This document shows, piece after piece, positions 7,299 through 14,809 of a stretch of 64,000 nt of DNA (positions are counted from its first letter, which is position 1; each line of letters opens with the position of its first letter). This DNA is from Parabacteroides sp. (GTDB taxonomy: Bacteria > Bacteroidota > Bacteroidia > Bacteroidales > Tannerellaceae), in contig JAQWBH010000001.1 of assembly GCA_028707405.1 (NCBI GenBank), forward strand, positions 1-64,000, read 5' to 3'. Made by a program: the position numbers and the translations under genes. Under the pieces are notes generated by a model. The model did no database searches. It saw only the letters and a program-made list of their open reading frames with translations, and had not been told where the DNA came from.

Positions 7299-7384
7299 GG
7301 CATTATCAGAGTTTGAGTTTTACAGATTATGAACTTCGGGATATTAAAAAACGTTTAACTGAGTGGGGAATTCTCCGAGATTAA
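7286..7384 (+). CDS. Possible 32-aa protein
   Basis: Short frame MQNLRHYQSLSFTDYELRDI, continuing to 32 aa, which starts inside the HNH gene end and stops at 7384, converging with the zinc-ribbon gene on the other strand. The amphipathic composition looks coding, but there is no ribosome site. Confidence 0.3.
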   Translation: MQNLRHYQSLSFTDYELRDIKKRLTEWGILRD

Positions 7385-7515
7385 GTTCTCGGTTTATTCC
7401 AATACGGACTTTTACATTTTGGACATACCATAGGGTCATCTTTTTTTCTTTTTATCCATTCATGCAAACATCTTTCGCACCTAAAACCATCCACTTCTAT
7501 TTTGATTTTTGCCAT
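7381..7515 (-). CDS. Zinc-ribbon microprotein, 44 aa
   Basis: Minus-strand 44-aa protein with DGFRCERCLHEW and MVCPKCKSPYWNKPR: two CxxC knuckles and the CPKCxSxxWxxPR ending common in archaeal and phage zinc-ribbon proteins. It lies alone between two plus-strand nuclease genes. A role in nucleic-acid binding is likely but unproven. Confidence 0.7.
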   Translation of the reverse strand: MAKIKIEVDGFRCERCLHEWIKRKKDDPMVCPKCKSPYWNKPRT

Positions 7516-7616
7516 GCTTGAGTATTTGATTAGGTGGTATATAACGATTTGGTATATTATCTAGTAGTAATATATTTATATGATTACTTACATAATATAT
7601 GAGTAGGTAATCTATT

Positions 7617-8258
7617 ATGACGTGCGTTTCCCATACAACCGATGAGATAAAACATGGCATTGTTTTAAAAAACTGCCTCTGGTGTGATGATAAATATAAC
7701 GAAACCGGATCTTATTATAACATGGATGGATTCTGCAGCGAAGATTGTTATAATGCATTTAAAGAAATTCATGTAGAATTGCCTTTGAAAATGATAAACG
7801 TGGCTACAAAAATATGTGTTATTTGTGGATCGATGTTTATAGGAAATGAAGAATTTTGTTCTGCTGAATGCAGTATTCCTTACTGTGAAGAAAGAGGAAT
7901 CTGGTATCAAAGAGTGAAATTGAAACGCCGAAACCCATACTGTAAAAAGTTTAATCCCGAATTCAAAGAAAGAGTACGAACATATTTTGGGAATACGTGT
8001 GTAATGTGTGGGAAAAGTGAAGAGGACAACGGGCAATCACTGTCGGTTCATCACGTTAATTATGACAAAAAAGCTGGATGTGATGGAAATACGTTATCAT
8101 TTGTATCATTGTGTAGGTCTTGCCACCAGAAAGTACATGGAAATCGGAAGCATTGGCAAGTTTATTTTGAGAATATTATTGATACTGAATATAATCAGAA
8201 ATGCTATTATACAAAAGAAGAATATAACAGTTTAAAAGCTCAAGAATCTACCTCTTGA
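7617..8258 (+). CDS. HNH endonuclease with N-terminal zinc fingers
   Basis: 213 aa. Residues 20-95 hold repeated cysteine pairs (NCLWCDD, FCSEDCYN, ICVICGS, FCSAECS), like the zinc fingers of NUMOD/HNH homing enzymes. Residues 118-190 contain TCVMCGKSEEDNG, LSVHHVNYDKK and VSLCRSCHQKVHGN, a complete HNH core. Probably a free-standing site-specific endonuclease. TATA-rich sequence precedes it (GATTTGGTATATTATC). Confidence 0.82.
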   Translation: MTCVSHTTDEIKHGIVLKNCLWCDDKYNETGSYYNMDGFCSEDCYNAFKEIHVELPLKMINVATKICVICGSMFIGNEEFCSAECSIPYCEERGIWYQRVKLKRRNPYCKKFNPEFKERVRTYFGNTCVMCGKSEEDNGQSLSVHHVNYDKKAGCDGNTLSFVSLCRSCHQKVHGNRKHWQVYFENIIDTEYNQKCYYTKEEYNSLKAQESTS

Positions 8259-8591
8259 TCTCCATTTTTTAATTACAAACACATAGGTAAAATGAATTTC
8301 TTTTTTGGTCGAGTAACACGATTTTCAAACCATTTATAATAGAGTGTATTTATTATATTCTAATACTGTCTTGCGTATTACCTATTAATAAATTGGTGTT
8401 ACGTGGCTTTGGGTTTTGATGGATTTGTATTACCACCAGTTATAATTTAATTTTTGGTTTTTGAAATTGAAAATTGCCTAATAAAATTAGATTTAGTTTT
8501 AGTTTTAACGTTAGTTTTAAATATAATGAAGTACTATTATGGCATAGACAAGAAGTAAAACGGACTTAACACGAAACGGAGATTAACAAAC
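8259..8591. other. Intergenic promoter region
   Basis: No gene seen. Three spaced copies of TTAGTTTTA-like sequence (8490-8520) end in TTTAAATATA, a good archaeal TATA box about 65 nt upstream of the 8592 gene. Otherwise featureless AT-rich DNA. Confidence 0.4.
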
Positions 8592-8807
8592 ATGGAAACT
8601 GAAACACTCGTACAACTGACCACTAAATATAATGCAAATATTGTTTACCACCACTTTAATAAACATAATCAATTGGCGTGCCTAGACGAATGCAGAGCAC
8701 TTTTTAGAGATATTCTTAAGATGTGCAATAAAGATGAAAGGAGAGAGATTCTCGAAAGTCTTGTGAAGTACGATTTTAAAGAAGAGATTAAGAAAATGAT
8801 TGAGTGA
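8592..8807 (+). CDS. Hypothetical helical protein, 71 aa
   Basis: 71 aa, largely helical, with Cys/His at 30-45 (ACLDECRALFRDILKMC). ACGGAG precedes the start by 9 nt. It is the first gene of a run of small genes to 10,674 that share the spacing 'GGAG..TGA-A-start'. No family recognised. Confidence 0.6.
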   Translation: METETLVQLTTKYNANIVYHHFNKHNQLACLDECRALFRDILKMCNKDERREILESLVKYDFKEEIKKMIE

Positions 8808-8813
8808 TTATAA

Positions 8814-9026
8814 ATGCCTTTCAAAAAACAATACACAAAACAAGACTTCCTTTCTGTTCTTACACACGACTGGCAGAAAACCCGGGAAATTGCGGATAAA
8901 GTAGGATGTAAGAACTTACTTGTCACGAATACCCTCCTTGAAATGGATGAAGTTGAATGGCGATGGACAAAAGGTGGGAAGCAAGGAACTAGAGAATGGA
9001 GATTAAAGGAATGTGATAATAAATGA
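8814..9026 (+). CDS. Small winged-helix-like protein
   Basis: 70 aa: FLSVLTHDWQKTREIADKV, then CKNLLVTNTLLEMDEVEWRWTKGG, a helix-turn-helix plus wing pattern, ending GTREWRLKECDNK. The DNA for GTREWRL recurs at 9327 in the untranslated leader of the 9362 gene, suggesting a partial duplication. Stop and next start overlap (ATGA). Confidence 0.6.
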   Translation: MPFKKQYTKQDFLSVLTHDWQKTREIADKVGCKNLLVTNTLLEMDEVEWRWTKGGKQGTREWRLKECDNK

Positions 9027-9304
9027 ATGAGCGCAACGAAGAACTTGAACTATATAAGTTAGTTACAAAAGATGTTTCGGAGTTTGGATGGGTAAATGAT
9101 ACAGTATTTAATGTGTGGCTTTATCATTTTGAGCTATCTGATTTCATAAAAGATATAATTAAAATATTTGATGGTTGTATGTGCGATGTGCCTTTGCAAG
9201 CTTCTATCACTAAAGATTATGTCGTGATTGATTTGGCTGACATGCTTTTCGATGAAGACATTGAGATCGAAAGAGTATTTCCAAAAGATGAATATAAACA
9301 TTAA
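9023..9304 (+). CDS. Hypothetical acidic protein, 93 aa
   Basis: Acidic 93-aa protein with alternating helices and a beta hairpin. It overlaps the previous stop by 4 nt and sits between the two copies of the GGAACTAGAGAATGGAGATTA repeat, so it may have been inserted into a duplicated gene end. No family recognised. Confidence 0.55.
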   Translation: MNERNEELELYKLVTKDVSEFGWVNDTVFNVWLYHFELSDFIKDIIKIFDGCMCDVPLQASITKDYVVIDLADMLFDEDIEIERVFPKDEYKH

Positions 9305-9361
9305 TTGACGAAATGTGGGGAAACTGGAACTAGAGAATGGAGATTAGAAGGAGTGAAAAAA

Positions 9362-9607
9362 TTGGATTTGGAAACAGTAACTAAATTAAACGATATTCTT
9401 CTACCGTTTGGTTATACAGTTGGATCTCTCTGTTTTGAGATGAAAAATTATGAATGGGCTGCGGAAATTGCAAGTAAAGAAGGAAACTTCGAAGTGGCAC
9501 ATAAAATAGAAGATGAACTAAAAGGTTTTCTTTATGCTAATCCAGGAAAACTGGATTTCGCGAAAATAAGATGTGATGATATTTTACGAAAATATGGAAT
9601 TGTATAA
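9362..9607 (+). CDS. Hypothetical protein, 81 aa, TTG start
   Basis: Start chosen as TTG at 9362 because AGAAGGAG lies 9 nt upstream. The frame is open back to 9305, but that part only repeats the tail of the 8814 gene. Helical protein (ETVTKLNDILLPFGYTVGSL; EIASKEGNFEVAHKIEDELK). No family recognised. Confidence 0.55.
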   Translation: MDLETVTKLNDILLPFGYTVGSLCFEMKNYEWAAEIASKEGNFEVAHKIEDELKGFLYANPGKLDFAKIRCDDILRKYGIV

Positions 9608-9635
9608 GTAATTTGAAAAGAAGGAGTTGAAATAA

Positions 9636-9782
9636 ATGCCAACTTTATTAGAAAGAAATACTCAACTTAATGGTTACCGAGATTGTGATAGTTGTAAAAA
9701 ACAGTCAACATGTGAGAGATTCGGATGTTTAATTACAAATTGGGCTTATTTCTGTGGGAAATTTGAGAAGAAGGGAGCGTGA
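9636..9782 (+). CDS. Cysteine-rich microprotein, 48 aa
   Basis: 48 aa with RDCDSCKKQSTCERFGCL and WAYFCGKF, a CxxC...C...C zinc-type arrangement like that of the 5911 gene. AAGGAGTTGAAATAA precedes the ATG. Below the usual length cut-off but supported by its ribosome site and tight packing. Confidence 0.6.
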   Translation: MPTLLERNTQLNGYRDCDSCKKQSTCERFGCLITNWAYFCGKFEKKGA

Positions 9783-9786
9783 ATAA

Positions 9787-9954
9787 ATGCAAGTCTCAAG
9801 ACGAATAAAAATAACCATGTCTGAAGAAGAAGCAAGTAAGCTAACATGTGAAATAGATTCGCTGTGCGTCAAGTTTGATAAAGAGTACGTCGGTGGAGAG
9901 TATGACGAACTTGACGACTTAAAAAAGTTGAAATTGTTAATTGAAGGAGAGTGA
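9787..9954 (+). CDS. Hypothetical microprotein, 55 aa
   Basis: 55 aa, MQVSRRIKITMSEEEASKL at the start, the style of a short strand followed by helices. AGGGAGCG lies upstream of the ATG. Starts 4 nt after the preceding stop. No family recognised. Confidence 0.55.
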   Translation: MQVSRRIKITMSEEEASKLTCEIDSLCVKFDKEYVGGEYDELDDLKKLKLLIEGE

Positions 9955-10127
9955 AAACATTGACTGAAAAATTCAAACTTTCACAAGAGCACATTGAAAA
10001 AATCGAACGCATGATCAATAATGTTATTTCTACAGGCGGTGGATCAGATGACATGGAATTAAAAATCATTGATAATGCTGAATGTGAAGCTTTTCTTACC
10101 GCAGGCATTGAAGCATATTGGAAATAG
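9951..10127 (+). CDS. Hypothetical microprotein, 58 aa, non-ATG start
   Basis: Frame begins with GTG at 9951 (overlapping the previous stop) or TTG at 9960, the latter 9-12 nt after AAGGAGAG. Acidic 55-58 aa product ending GIEAYWK, with one of the rare TAG stops. No family recognised. Confidence 0.5.
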   Translation: MKTLTEKFKLSQEHIEKIERMINNVISTGGGSDDMELKIIDNAECEAFLTAGIEAYWK

Positions 10128-10137
10128 AGTGAGTAAT

Positions 10138-10284
10138 ATGCTTCCTAAACATATAACCCGCCATCATTTCAAGCGGTTAAGTCCTGAAATAAAACAATAT
10201 GAGCCGGTTTCAATTGAAGAATGGGCAAAGAATTTTCACGATGCATGTGAGATTATCAGTAGGGGATGGAAAGTAAGGGAGTGA
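10138..10284 (+). CDS. Hypothetical microprotein, 48 aa
   Basis: From ATG 10138, MLPKHITRHHFKRLSPEIK followed by EEWAKNFHDACEIISRGWKV, basic and His-rich. The open frame extends to 10069, but that part overlaps the previous gene. GAGTGAG precedes the start. No family recognised. Confidence 0.5.
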   Translation: MLPKHITRHHFKRLSPEIKQYEPVSIEEWAKNFHDACEIISRGWKVRE

Positions 10285-10287
10285 AAA

Positions 10288-10491
10288 ATAACGTATCAAC
10301 AAACGAAAGAATATATAAAACGTCAAATTATAAAATTGATAGAACAAACTAATGACACTGAACACCTGGCAGGAAAGGTGACTATATGGGATATCAGGAA
10401 TGTCATTGAAGAAATTTCACATCCGCCTAGTACGTTAGGGTATCATGAGGTTGATGATTTTTACAAGATAAATACAGATAACGCAGATTAA
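10288..10491 (+). CDS. Hypothetical protein, about 67 aa, no standard start codon
   Basis: A coding-like frame (YQQTKEYIKRQIIKLIEQ.. to ..NADstop) runs from the previous stop to 10491 but has no ATG, GTG or TTG near its beginning. The codons after the AGGGAG ribosome site are ATA and ACG. Either a rare start is used or the start codon is mutated. Next gene follows at once. Confidence 0.4.
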   Translation: MTYQQTKEYIKRQIIKLIEQTNDTEHLAGKVTIWDIRNVIEEISHPPSTLGYHEVDDFYKINTDNAD

Positions 10492-10506
10492 ATGGAGTTG
10501 AAAACA

Positions 10507-10674
10507 ATGGAATTTGAAGAATTTAATCTAAAATTCAAAACCCTCCATGAAAAAGAAGAACGGTTAATGGCAGAAATTCAATCGGTTCAAAATGAGAGGG
10601 GCGAGTTTTATAAACTGGCTGTGAAAGATGGTTTTGTTTTTGAATCGGTTTCCAAAACTTGGAATAAAGAGTAA
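10507..10674 (+). CDS. Coiled-coil microprotein, 55 aa
   Basis: From ATG 10507, preceded by TGGAGTTGAAAACA. The product is a helical, heptad-like stretch (EEFNLKFKTLHEKEERLMAEI) then a short tail. Last gene of the plus-strand early run; it converges with the tail-fibre genes. A start at 10492 is possible. Confidence 0.55.
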   Translation: MEFEEFNLKFKTLHEKEERLMAEIQSVQNERGEFYKLAVKDGFVFESVSKTWNKE

Positions 10675-10726
10675 CGAGACGCTGGGATTTCCACACATAC
10701 ATAAATTTTGATGTCTGTGCAAACCA

Positions 10727-11215
10727 TCATTTCCCATAAAATCTTCTAGTCTCATTATACAATATCGAACTTTCAGATGGAGAATAAGACCGATTATACA
10801 AGTAATATTCTCCAACCAATCCCGTATAAAACCCAGCCGGTGTATCAGATATTGTTCGTGCTCCAACGATTACATCAGCAGACACATCATATATAGAAGT
10901 GAACGACGCATCAAAAGTTTTTGTAACAGCCTTGGGGATACCATCCACGTCGAGTCTTAGAGTTCCTGCATCCCAAGAAAACCCGTATAGATGCCATTGA
11001 TTGTCAAAGACATCAACGGTTGTTAAATAATCCTTAATGTGACTGGTATATTCTCCATTGTCAGATAACAGGACTCTCATTCTTTTTTCATTTGCTTGAT
11101 CAGTACCAATCATCCACCCTCGTTCGGATGATCCGGTATCATATTGACCAATCAGGCATCCTTCGTATTGGCTCCTTGCCCAGATAAAAACGGAAAAATG
11201 GGATAGATTAAGCAT
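10727..11215 (-). CDS. Concanavalin/LamG-like tail-fibre protein
   Basis: 162 aa. The WHLYGFSWDAGTLRLDVDG pattern followed by VIVGARTISD and FYTGLVGEYYLYNRSYSPSE is typical of LamG/concanavalin-type jelly rolls (glycan or protein binding). The N-terminal strands of a full LamG domain are missing, so the domain may be a fragment of a longer fibre. It ends the minus-strand fibre cluster and overlaps the previous gene by 8 nt. Confidence 0.6.
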   Translation of the reverse strand: MLNLSHFSVFIWARSQYEGCLIGQYDTGSSERGWMIGTDQANEKRMRVLLSDNGEYTSHIKDYLTTVDVFDNQWHLYGFSWDAGTLRLDVDGIPKAVTKTFDASFTSIYDVSADVIVGARTISDTPAGFYTGLVGEYYLYNRSYSPSESSILYNETRRFYGK

Positions 11216-11561
11216 AATTCCCAGAATTTTTTAGGATTTCAACTATTTCTGGTATACAAGTGTACATCCAGGCTCTGATACTATCTCTTGATTTTTTGTT
11301 GATTGTAATTGTTTCATCGTTCACTGTATATGTATCTGGCATGTCAATAAATTTCGTAATTTCTCCATACACATAAAATAAAGTTGTTGTATCCGTCATT
11401 TCATTATAGCGGTTTTCCTCTGTGATGTTATACCAATAGAATATAAAAACTCTATTTTTTCTAATTGCATCTACATAGAGGTATTCGTCTAATGGTGTTC
11501 CGTTTTCTGCCACTTGTATTACATTTTCTCGCGTACTGGGTCTTATTGTGGATTCTGACAT
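11208..11561 (-). CDS. Hypothetical protein of the fibre cluster, 117 aa
   Basis: Soluble mixed protein with a Tyr-rich centre (YLYVDAIRKNRVFIFYWYNI). It starts two bases after the stop of the short DGR-accessory-like frame. No family recognised; position suggests a fibre chaperone or attachment component. Confidence 0.5.
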   Translation of the reverse strand: MSESTIRPSTRENVIQVAENGTPLDEYLYVDAIRKNRVFIFYWYNITEENRYNEMTDTTTLFYVYGEITKFIDMPDTYTVNDETITINKKSRDSIRAWMYTCIPEIVEILKNSGNYA

Positions 11562-11684
11562 TCAAATCACATCGTGTATTTTAGCTAGAGGGTTTATAAT
11601 TTGTTTTCCGACTATGTCCTGCAAACTTAACTTATCACCGGCAAGATGAATATCGTCTTTTGCAATTTCACTGAATTTATTCAT
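11562..11684 (-). CDS. Truncated SSB-like/DGR-locus accessory protein, 40 aa
   Basis: 40 aa, MNKFSEIAKDDIHLAGDKL followed by QDIVGKQIINPLAKI. This matches, from memory, the N-terminus of a small phage protein often found next to diversity-generating retroelement targets (K-F-s-E-i...L-G-dK...d-I...ei). The usual C-terminal two-thirds are absent. It sits directly downstream of the lectin-like gene. Assignment is tentative. Confidence 0.4.
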   Translation of the reverse strand: MNKFSEIAKDDIHLAGDKLSLQDIVGKQIINPLAKIHDVI

Positions 11685-11693
11685 TGTATAACC

Positions 11694-11830
11694 TCACGGT
11701 CTGAACTCGAGGCGCGCGCCGACATACCGACTCGAATACGAAGGAGCGTAATACGCAGCCCGATCGCCGACGCCGGAAGCCAGGACGGCATCCCAACAGC
11801 CGCCGGACAGCACGATCACTGGGTTGATCG
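11694..11830 (-). repeat. Candidate variable region (VR) of the lectin-like gene
   Basis: The 3' 130 bp of the gene are GC-rich (for example GGCGCGCGCC, CGGCGTCGGCG on the coding strand) and contrast with about 38% GC nearby. They encode the ligand-facing end of the lectin fold. This is the position and style of a DGR variable repeat. The matching template repeat is not in the window. Confidence 0.4.
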
Positions 11831-12956
11831 CAGAGTGATAATAAGAATCGCACGCACCAGTTGAACTTGTTCCTGTCACGGCTAAAGGCATAAATGTTAA
11901 TGCGCCTAGTCGATCTGTTTGAAATGTCGAAATATAGTTATCTGCAAGTGGCAATTTTACAGGCAGTGTTTCATACGATCCTTCTGGCAACGTCCCGGCT
12001 ATTGTTCCAGTTCCATTTTGTTTCGTAACACGACATGACCCGTCTGCCATTATATTTATACCAGGCGTGAATTTCCAAACATTGCCCCATGGATTTTGTC
12101 GATTTAGTACTGATATTGCGACAAGTCCATCAGTGCCTGTGCCTTTGCCAGTGCCCCAATAATCAAGGTTTGAATCAATTGAGTTTGAACCTGTATTTTC
12201 ACCCGCGAAACCCGAACCAGTTGGTTTATTAACGACCCCAATGCCGCTCTTTGCTTGTGAGTCTCTCGTACCATATCTGATATAATATAGTAGTTGGTAG
12301 AGCGCGTCACTGTATACCCCACTGATAGTCCAGCCTGTACCCTTATTAGCAGCGAATAGTAGAGCGTCATCAATCGTAAACCGTCCAGAATTTGGACAAT
12401 CTGGATACGCAACTTCCCCACTGATTGGTACTTTTCCGGTAGCAGAGCCCAGTTTGAATTTTGAATCTGCGCCATCTAAATATCCATTTGCTTCATATAC
12501 CCCAGAAAACCAGTGGTCGTGTAATGTTCCCCCACCAGCGTAACAATTTGGGTGATATGAAAAACCAACGTGATTAGAATCGAAAGGAGCTACCCAATAA
12601 CGCTGAAAATCGCCATCTAGCTCGTATTTGACCTGAACGTTTGGATACCTCGACATTACATCGCCAGAAGCACCAGTTAAATCAAGTCCGGCTCCGGATG
12701 GAGTGGTTCCATATGTGGGTATTCCAGCCGGTGTTAACGTACATTTCCAGATTTGACTAAATATTTCATGGTAGTTGAAATATTTTTCAGTTGGTGTGAT
12801 ATATTCTCCGGTTTTATCAATCCATTGCACTGATGCGGACATCGTTGAGTTGTCAATTTCAATTCCAATAGGTGCCGATGGATGATATTCTAATTCAGCA
12901 TAATTGACAAGGTCGTCAAGTTCTGCATCGTCTATTGTTAGTGTGTGTGCGGTCAT
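11694..12956 (-). CDS. C-type-lectin-like tail protein, candidate DGR target
   Basis: 420 aa. The middle (SRYPNVQVKYELDGDFQ.. YWVAPFDSNHVGFSYHP.. GSATGKVPISGE) and the end (NPVIVLSGGCWDAVLASG.. RYVGARLEFRP) follow the layout of formylglycine-enzyme/C-lectin receptor-binding tips used by phages and DGR targets. The last ~45 codons are sharply GC-rich against an AT-rich gene, as expected for a variable region. Role: probably host-surface recognition at the fibre tip. No reverse transcriptase or template repeat is seen in the window. Confidence 0.65.
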   Translation of the reverse strand: MTAHTLTIDDAELDDLVNYAELEYHPSAPIGIEIDNSTMSASVQWIDKTGEYITPTEKYFNYHEIFSQIWKCTLTPAGIPTYGTTPSGAGLDLTGASGDVMSRYPNVQVKYELDGDFQRYWVAPFDSNHVGFSYHPNCYAGGGTLHDHWFSGVYEANGYLDGADSKFKLGSATGKVPISGEVAYPDCPNSGRFTIDDALLFAANKGTGWTISGVYSDALYQLLYYIRYGTRDSQAKSGIGVVNKPTGSGFAGENTGSNSIDSNLDYWGTGKGTGTDGLVAISVLNRQNPWGNVWKFTPGINIMADGSCRVTKQNGTGTIAGTLPEGSYETLPVKLPLADNYISTFQTDRLGALTFMPLAVTGTSSTGACDSYYHSAINPVIVLSGGCWDAVLASGVGDRAAYYAPSYSSRYVGARLEFRP

Positions 12957-12958
12957 AG

Positions 12959-13540
12959 TTAATTCCTTACGAAAGTTGTAAGCCCATTTGATGTTAGAAT
13001 TTCATTTCCACTGGATAATAATACAAGTTCTACCCCTGGAGTTCCATCAATTGAAGTGTATGATTTGATGAAATTGGGCAGTGAACCGGCCACGTTAGCA
13101 TCAAGAACGTCTGGAATCAAATCCGAATTAGTATCTCGTGTAAGATTAGAATAAATTAATTGCCCGTGGTAAATTACGCCATTCCGGGAATTTAAAACGA
13201 CTTGTGTAATTTTTCCAGACGAGTTAACAGTAAATTGTAATTTTTTAGGTCTATATGTTTGCAGGTAAAAGTCAACTTTTGAACTGGTTGAATCATAGAT
13301 TGCAAACCAATTTCGTTGTAAATTCAGAATGCCTGTATTCGGGTCATAATCGTATGTAAGTGAGTATGTTCCAGCGGCTGGAAGAATATGACCTGCGTCT
13401 AGTGTATATTCGTTATATTTTGAGAGTAAATCAGGATGACCAGTTTGGAGTACTAATGTGTCACCACTCAACCCGTCGATTGTAATGTTTCCAAATGCTT
13501 TAATCCGGTTAAATGGGGCTGACGGAGGGGGTAATATCAT
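12959..13540 (-). CDS. Tail-fibre protein, 193 aa
   Basis: 193-aa beta-rich protein. Its last residues, LLSSGNEILTSNGLTTFVR, are almost the same as those of the 14810 gene (LLSSGAKILTSNGLTVFVR), so the two share a C-terminal module. It starts 2 nt before the lectin-like gene's upstream spacing and is co-directional with the whole fibre cluster. Confidence 0.6.
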   Translation of the reverse strand: MILPPPSAPFNRIKAFGNITIDGLSGDTLVLQTGHPDLLSKYNEYTLDAGHILPAAGTYSLTYDYDPNTGILNLQRNWFAIYDSTSSKVDFYLQTYRPKKLQFTVNSSGKITQVVLNSRNGVIYHGQLIYSNLTRDTNSDLIPDVLDANVAGSLPNFIKSYTSIDGTPGVELVLLSSGNEILTSNGLTTFVRN

Positions 13541-13549
13541 AATAACCTC

Positions 13550-13816
13550 TTAAATACACTTTTCAATTTTTAAGTTGATGTACCATTTTCTAGGGAATAT
13601 ATACACATTGCTTCCAGATTTAATTACGAATTCTCCTAAATAATCGCCATGAAGCGCGCTTTCAAATTTAAAAGGGATTATAATTTCATTGGATGAATCT
13701 TCGTGACGACATAATATACTCTGCCTGTTTTTTTCGTGCCCGTCAACAAAATTAAACCGGACACTCGCGCCAGATAAATTAACATTATCTCCACCAAAAT
13801 CCAGTGTGTATTTCAA
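13550..13816 (-). CDS. BppU-like fibre protein, short paralogue, 88 aa
   Basis: 88 aa: VNLSGASVRFNFVDG...IIIPFKFESALHGDYLGEFVIKSG. The order 'linear term, then YxGEFv' matches the N-terminal immunoglobulin-like domain of baseplate upper proteins (BppU), as does the next gene. It probably mediates fibre attachment to the baseplate. Confidence 0.55.
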   Translation of the reverse strand: MKYTLDFGGDNVNLSGASVRFNFVDGHEKNRQSILCRHEDSSNEIIIPFKFESALHGDYLGEFVIKSGSNVYIFPRKWYINLKIEKCI

Positions 13817-13842
13817 ATCCCCTCGGAATCCCTGTTTTATGG

Positions 13843-14214
13843 TTATGTTGTCCGTATTCCCACCTTTTCCCAGATCATGATTGAGAGGTAATTATTTCCA
13901 CTCGGTATATGGACAGTCGAAGTGGAACCAACTACTACAAATTCCCCCTTGAACTCGCCAGATGTTAGTGTTTCAACGGCTGAGAATTGGGCGGTCACTC
14001 CTCCACGAGCTGCCGAATAATACGTCAATATACCATTTGTCTTGACCCACCCCCCAAGTATACAATCGATTTCGTAGGGGATTGATTCAGTTGCTATATC
14101 TACCATTACCAGTGTTACCGTTTTTCCAGTGAGATCGAGTACTCCATCATCGTCTGATAGTATATTACCGACGGTATCAACATCGCCTTGTTTGTACTGG
14201 ATATTGTAAGTCAC
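13843..14214 (-). CDS. BppU N-terminal-domain-like protein
   Basis: 123 aa, GTG start overlapping the previous stop. YKQGDVDTVGNILSDDDG, DLTGKTVTLVMVD and GEFKGEFVV form the usual BppU N-terminal domain order. In siphophages this domain plugs receptor-binding proteins into the baseplate. Paralogue of the 13550 product. Confidence 0.65.
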   Translation of the reverse strand: MTYNIQYKQGDVDTVGNILSDDDGVLDLTGKTVTLVMVDIATESIPYEIDCILGGWVKTNGILTYYSAARGGVTAQFSAVETLTSGEFKGEFVVVGSTSTVHIPSGNNYLSIMIWEKVGIRTT

Positions 14215-14348
14215 TGGTCAACCACCGCTGTATATATTTTTTGAGGGGATATTATACAGGTCAATGGATAATTGTAATCATCGATGGATTTTACAGATAT
14301 TGGATACCCATTTGAAGTTTTTACCGTGTATCCATCAGCAGTTTTCAT
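14211..14348 (-). CDS. Small fibre-cluster protein, 45 aa
   Basis: 45 aa, MKTADGYTVKTSNGYPISVKS then a short hydrophobic patch. The 'TxxNGYxxxV' phrase echoes the C-terminal fibre module of its neighbours. Stop overlaps the next gene's GTG start. Shorter than common cut-offs but tightly coupled. Confidence 0.5.
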   Translation of the reverse strand: MKTADGYTVKTSNGYPISVKSIDDYNYPLTCIISPQKIYTAVVDQ

Positions 14349-14360
14349 AATATCACCTTG

Positions 14361-14807
14361 TTATGTCGTAGGTTCTTTCCATGTGGTGATTTCCACTGTT
14401 CCGATGGCCGTATGCGCAGAATCATTGTTAATTAGTGTACAATATGTATACACTGGAATTGCTATAGGATCAATTGCAAAACCATCTGATGTTCCGGCTC
14501 CCAATGTAAGAGTGGCTATTATCCTAGGAATTGAAAGATCTTCATGGTCACTTCCGTATAGATTCATCGTACAATTTGTAGACATCCCTGTTTGAGCAAA
14601 CGATACGCTCATTTTTGCATTATTGCCAGTAGGTACCCCGGCGGATGTTGCCGTGCCAGACGCTGCAACAGTACGGTTAGTAAATAACGATGTTGTAGTT
14701 GGTTGTAATGACTTGTACTCAACCGAACCGAAATTGATATTAAAGAATAATTCGTCAAGTTGGTTTGCGGTTTGAGGAGTTATATACTCACCGTCGATGA
14801 TTGGCAT
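14361..14807 (-). CDS. Structural protein of the fibre cluster, 148 aa
   Basis: 148 aa with Thr/Ser/Ala-rich beta strands (TTSLFTNRTVAASGTATSAG) and no charged catalytic clusters. Pattern and position suggest a head- or tail-fibre beta-sandwich. No family recognised. Confidence 0.55.
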   Translation of the reverse strand: MPIIDGEYITPQTANQLDELFFNINFGSVEYKSLQPTTTSLFTNRTVAASGTATSAGVPTGNNAKMSVSFAQTGMSTNCTMNLYGSDHEDLSIPRIIATLTLGAGTSDGFAIDPIAIPVYTYCTLINNDSAHTAIGTVEITTWKEPTT

Positions 14808-14809
14808 AT

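Noticed and set aside
10727..13540. Reverse transcriptase or template repeat for a DGR
   Set aside because: No RT motif (YxDD) or GC-rich second copy of the variable region was found anywhere in the window.
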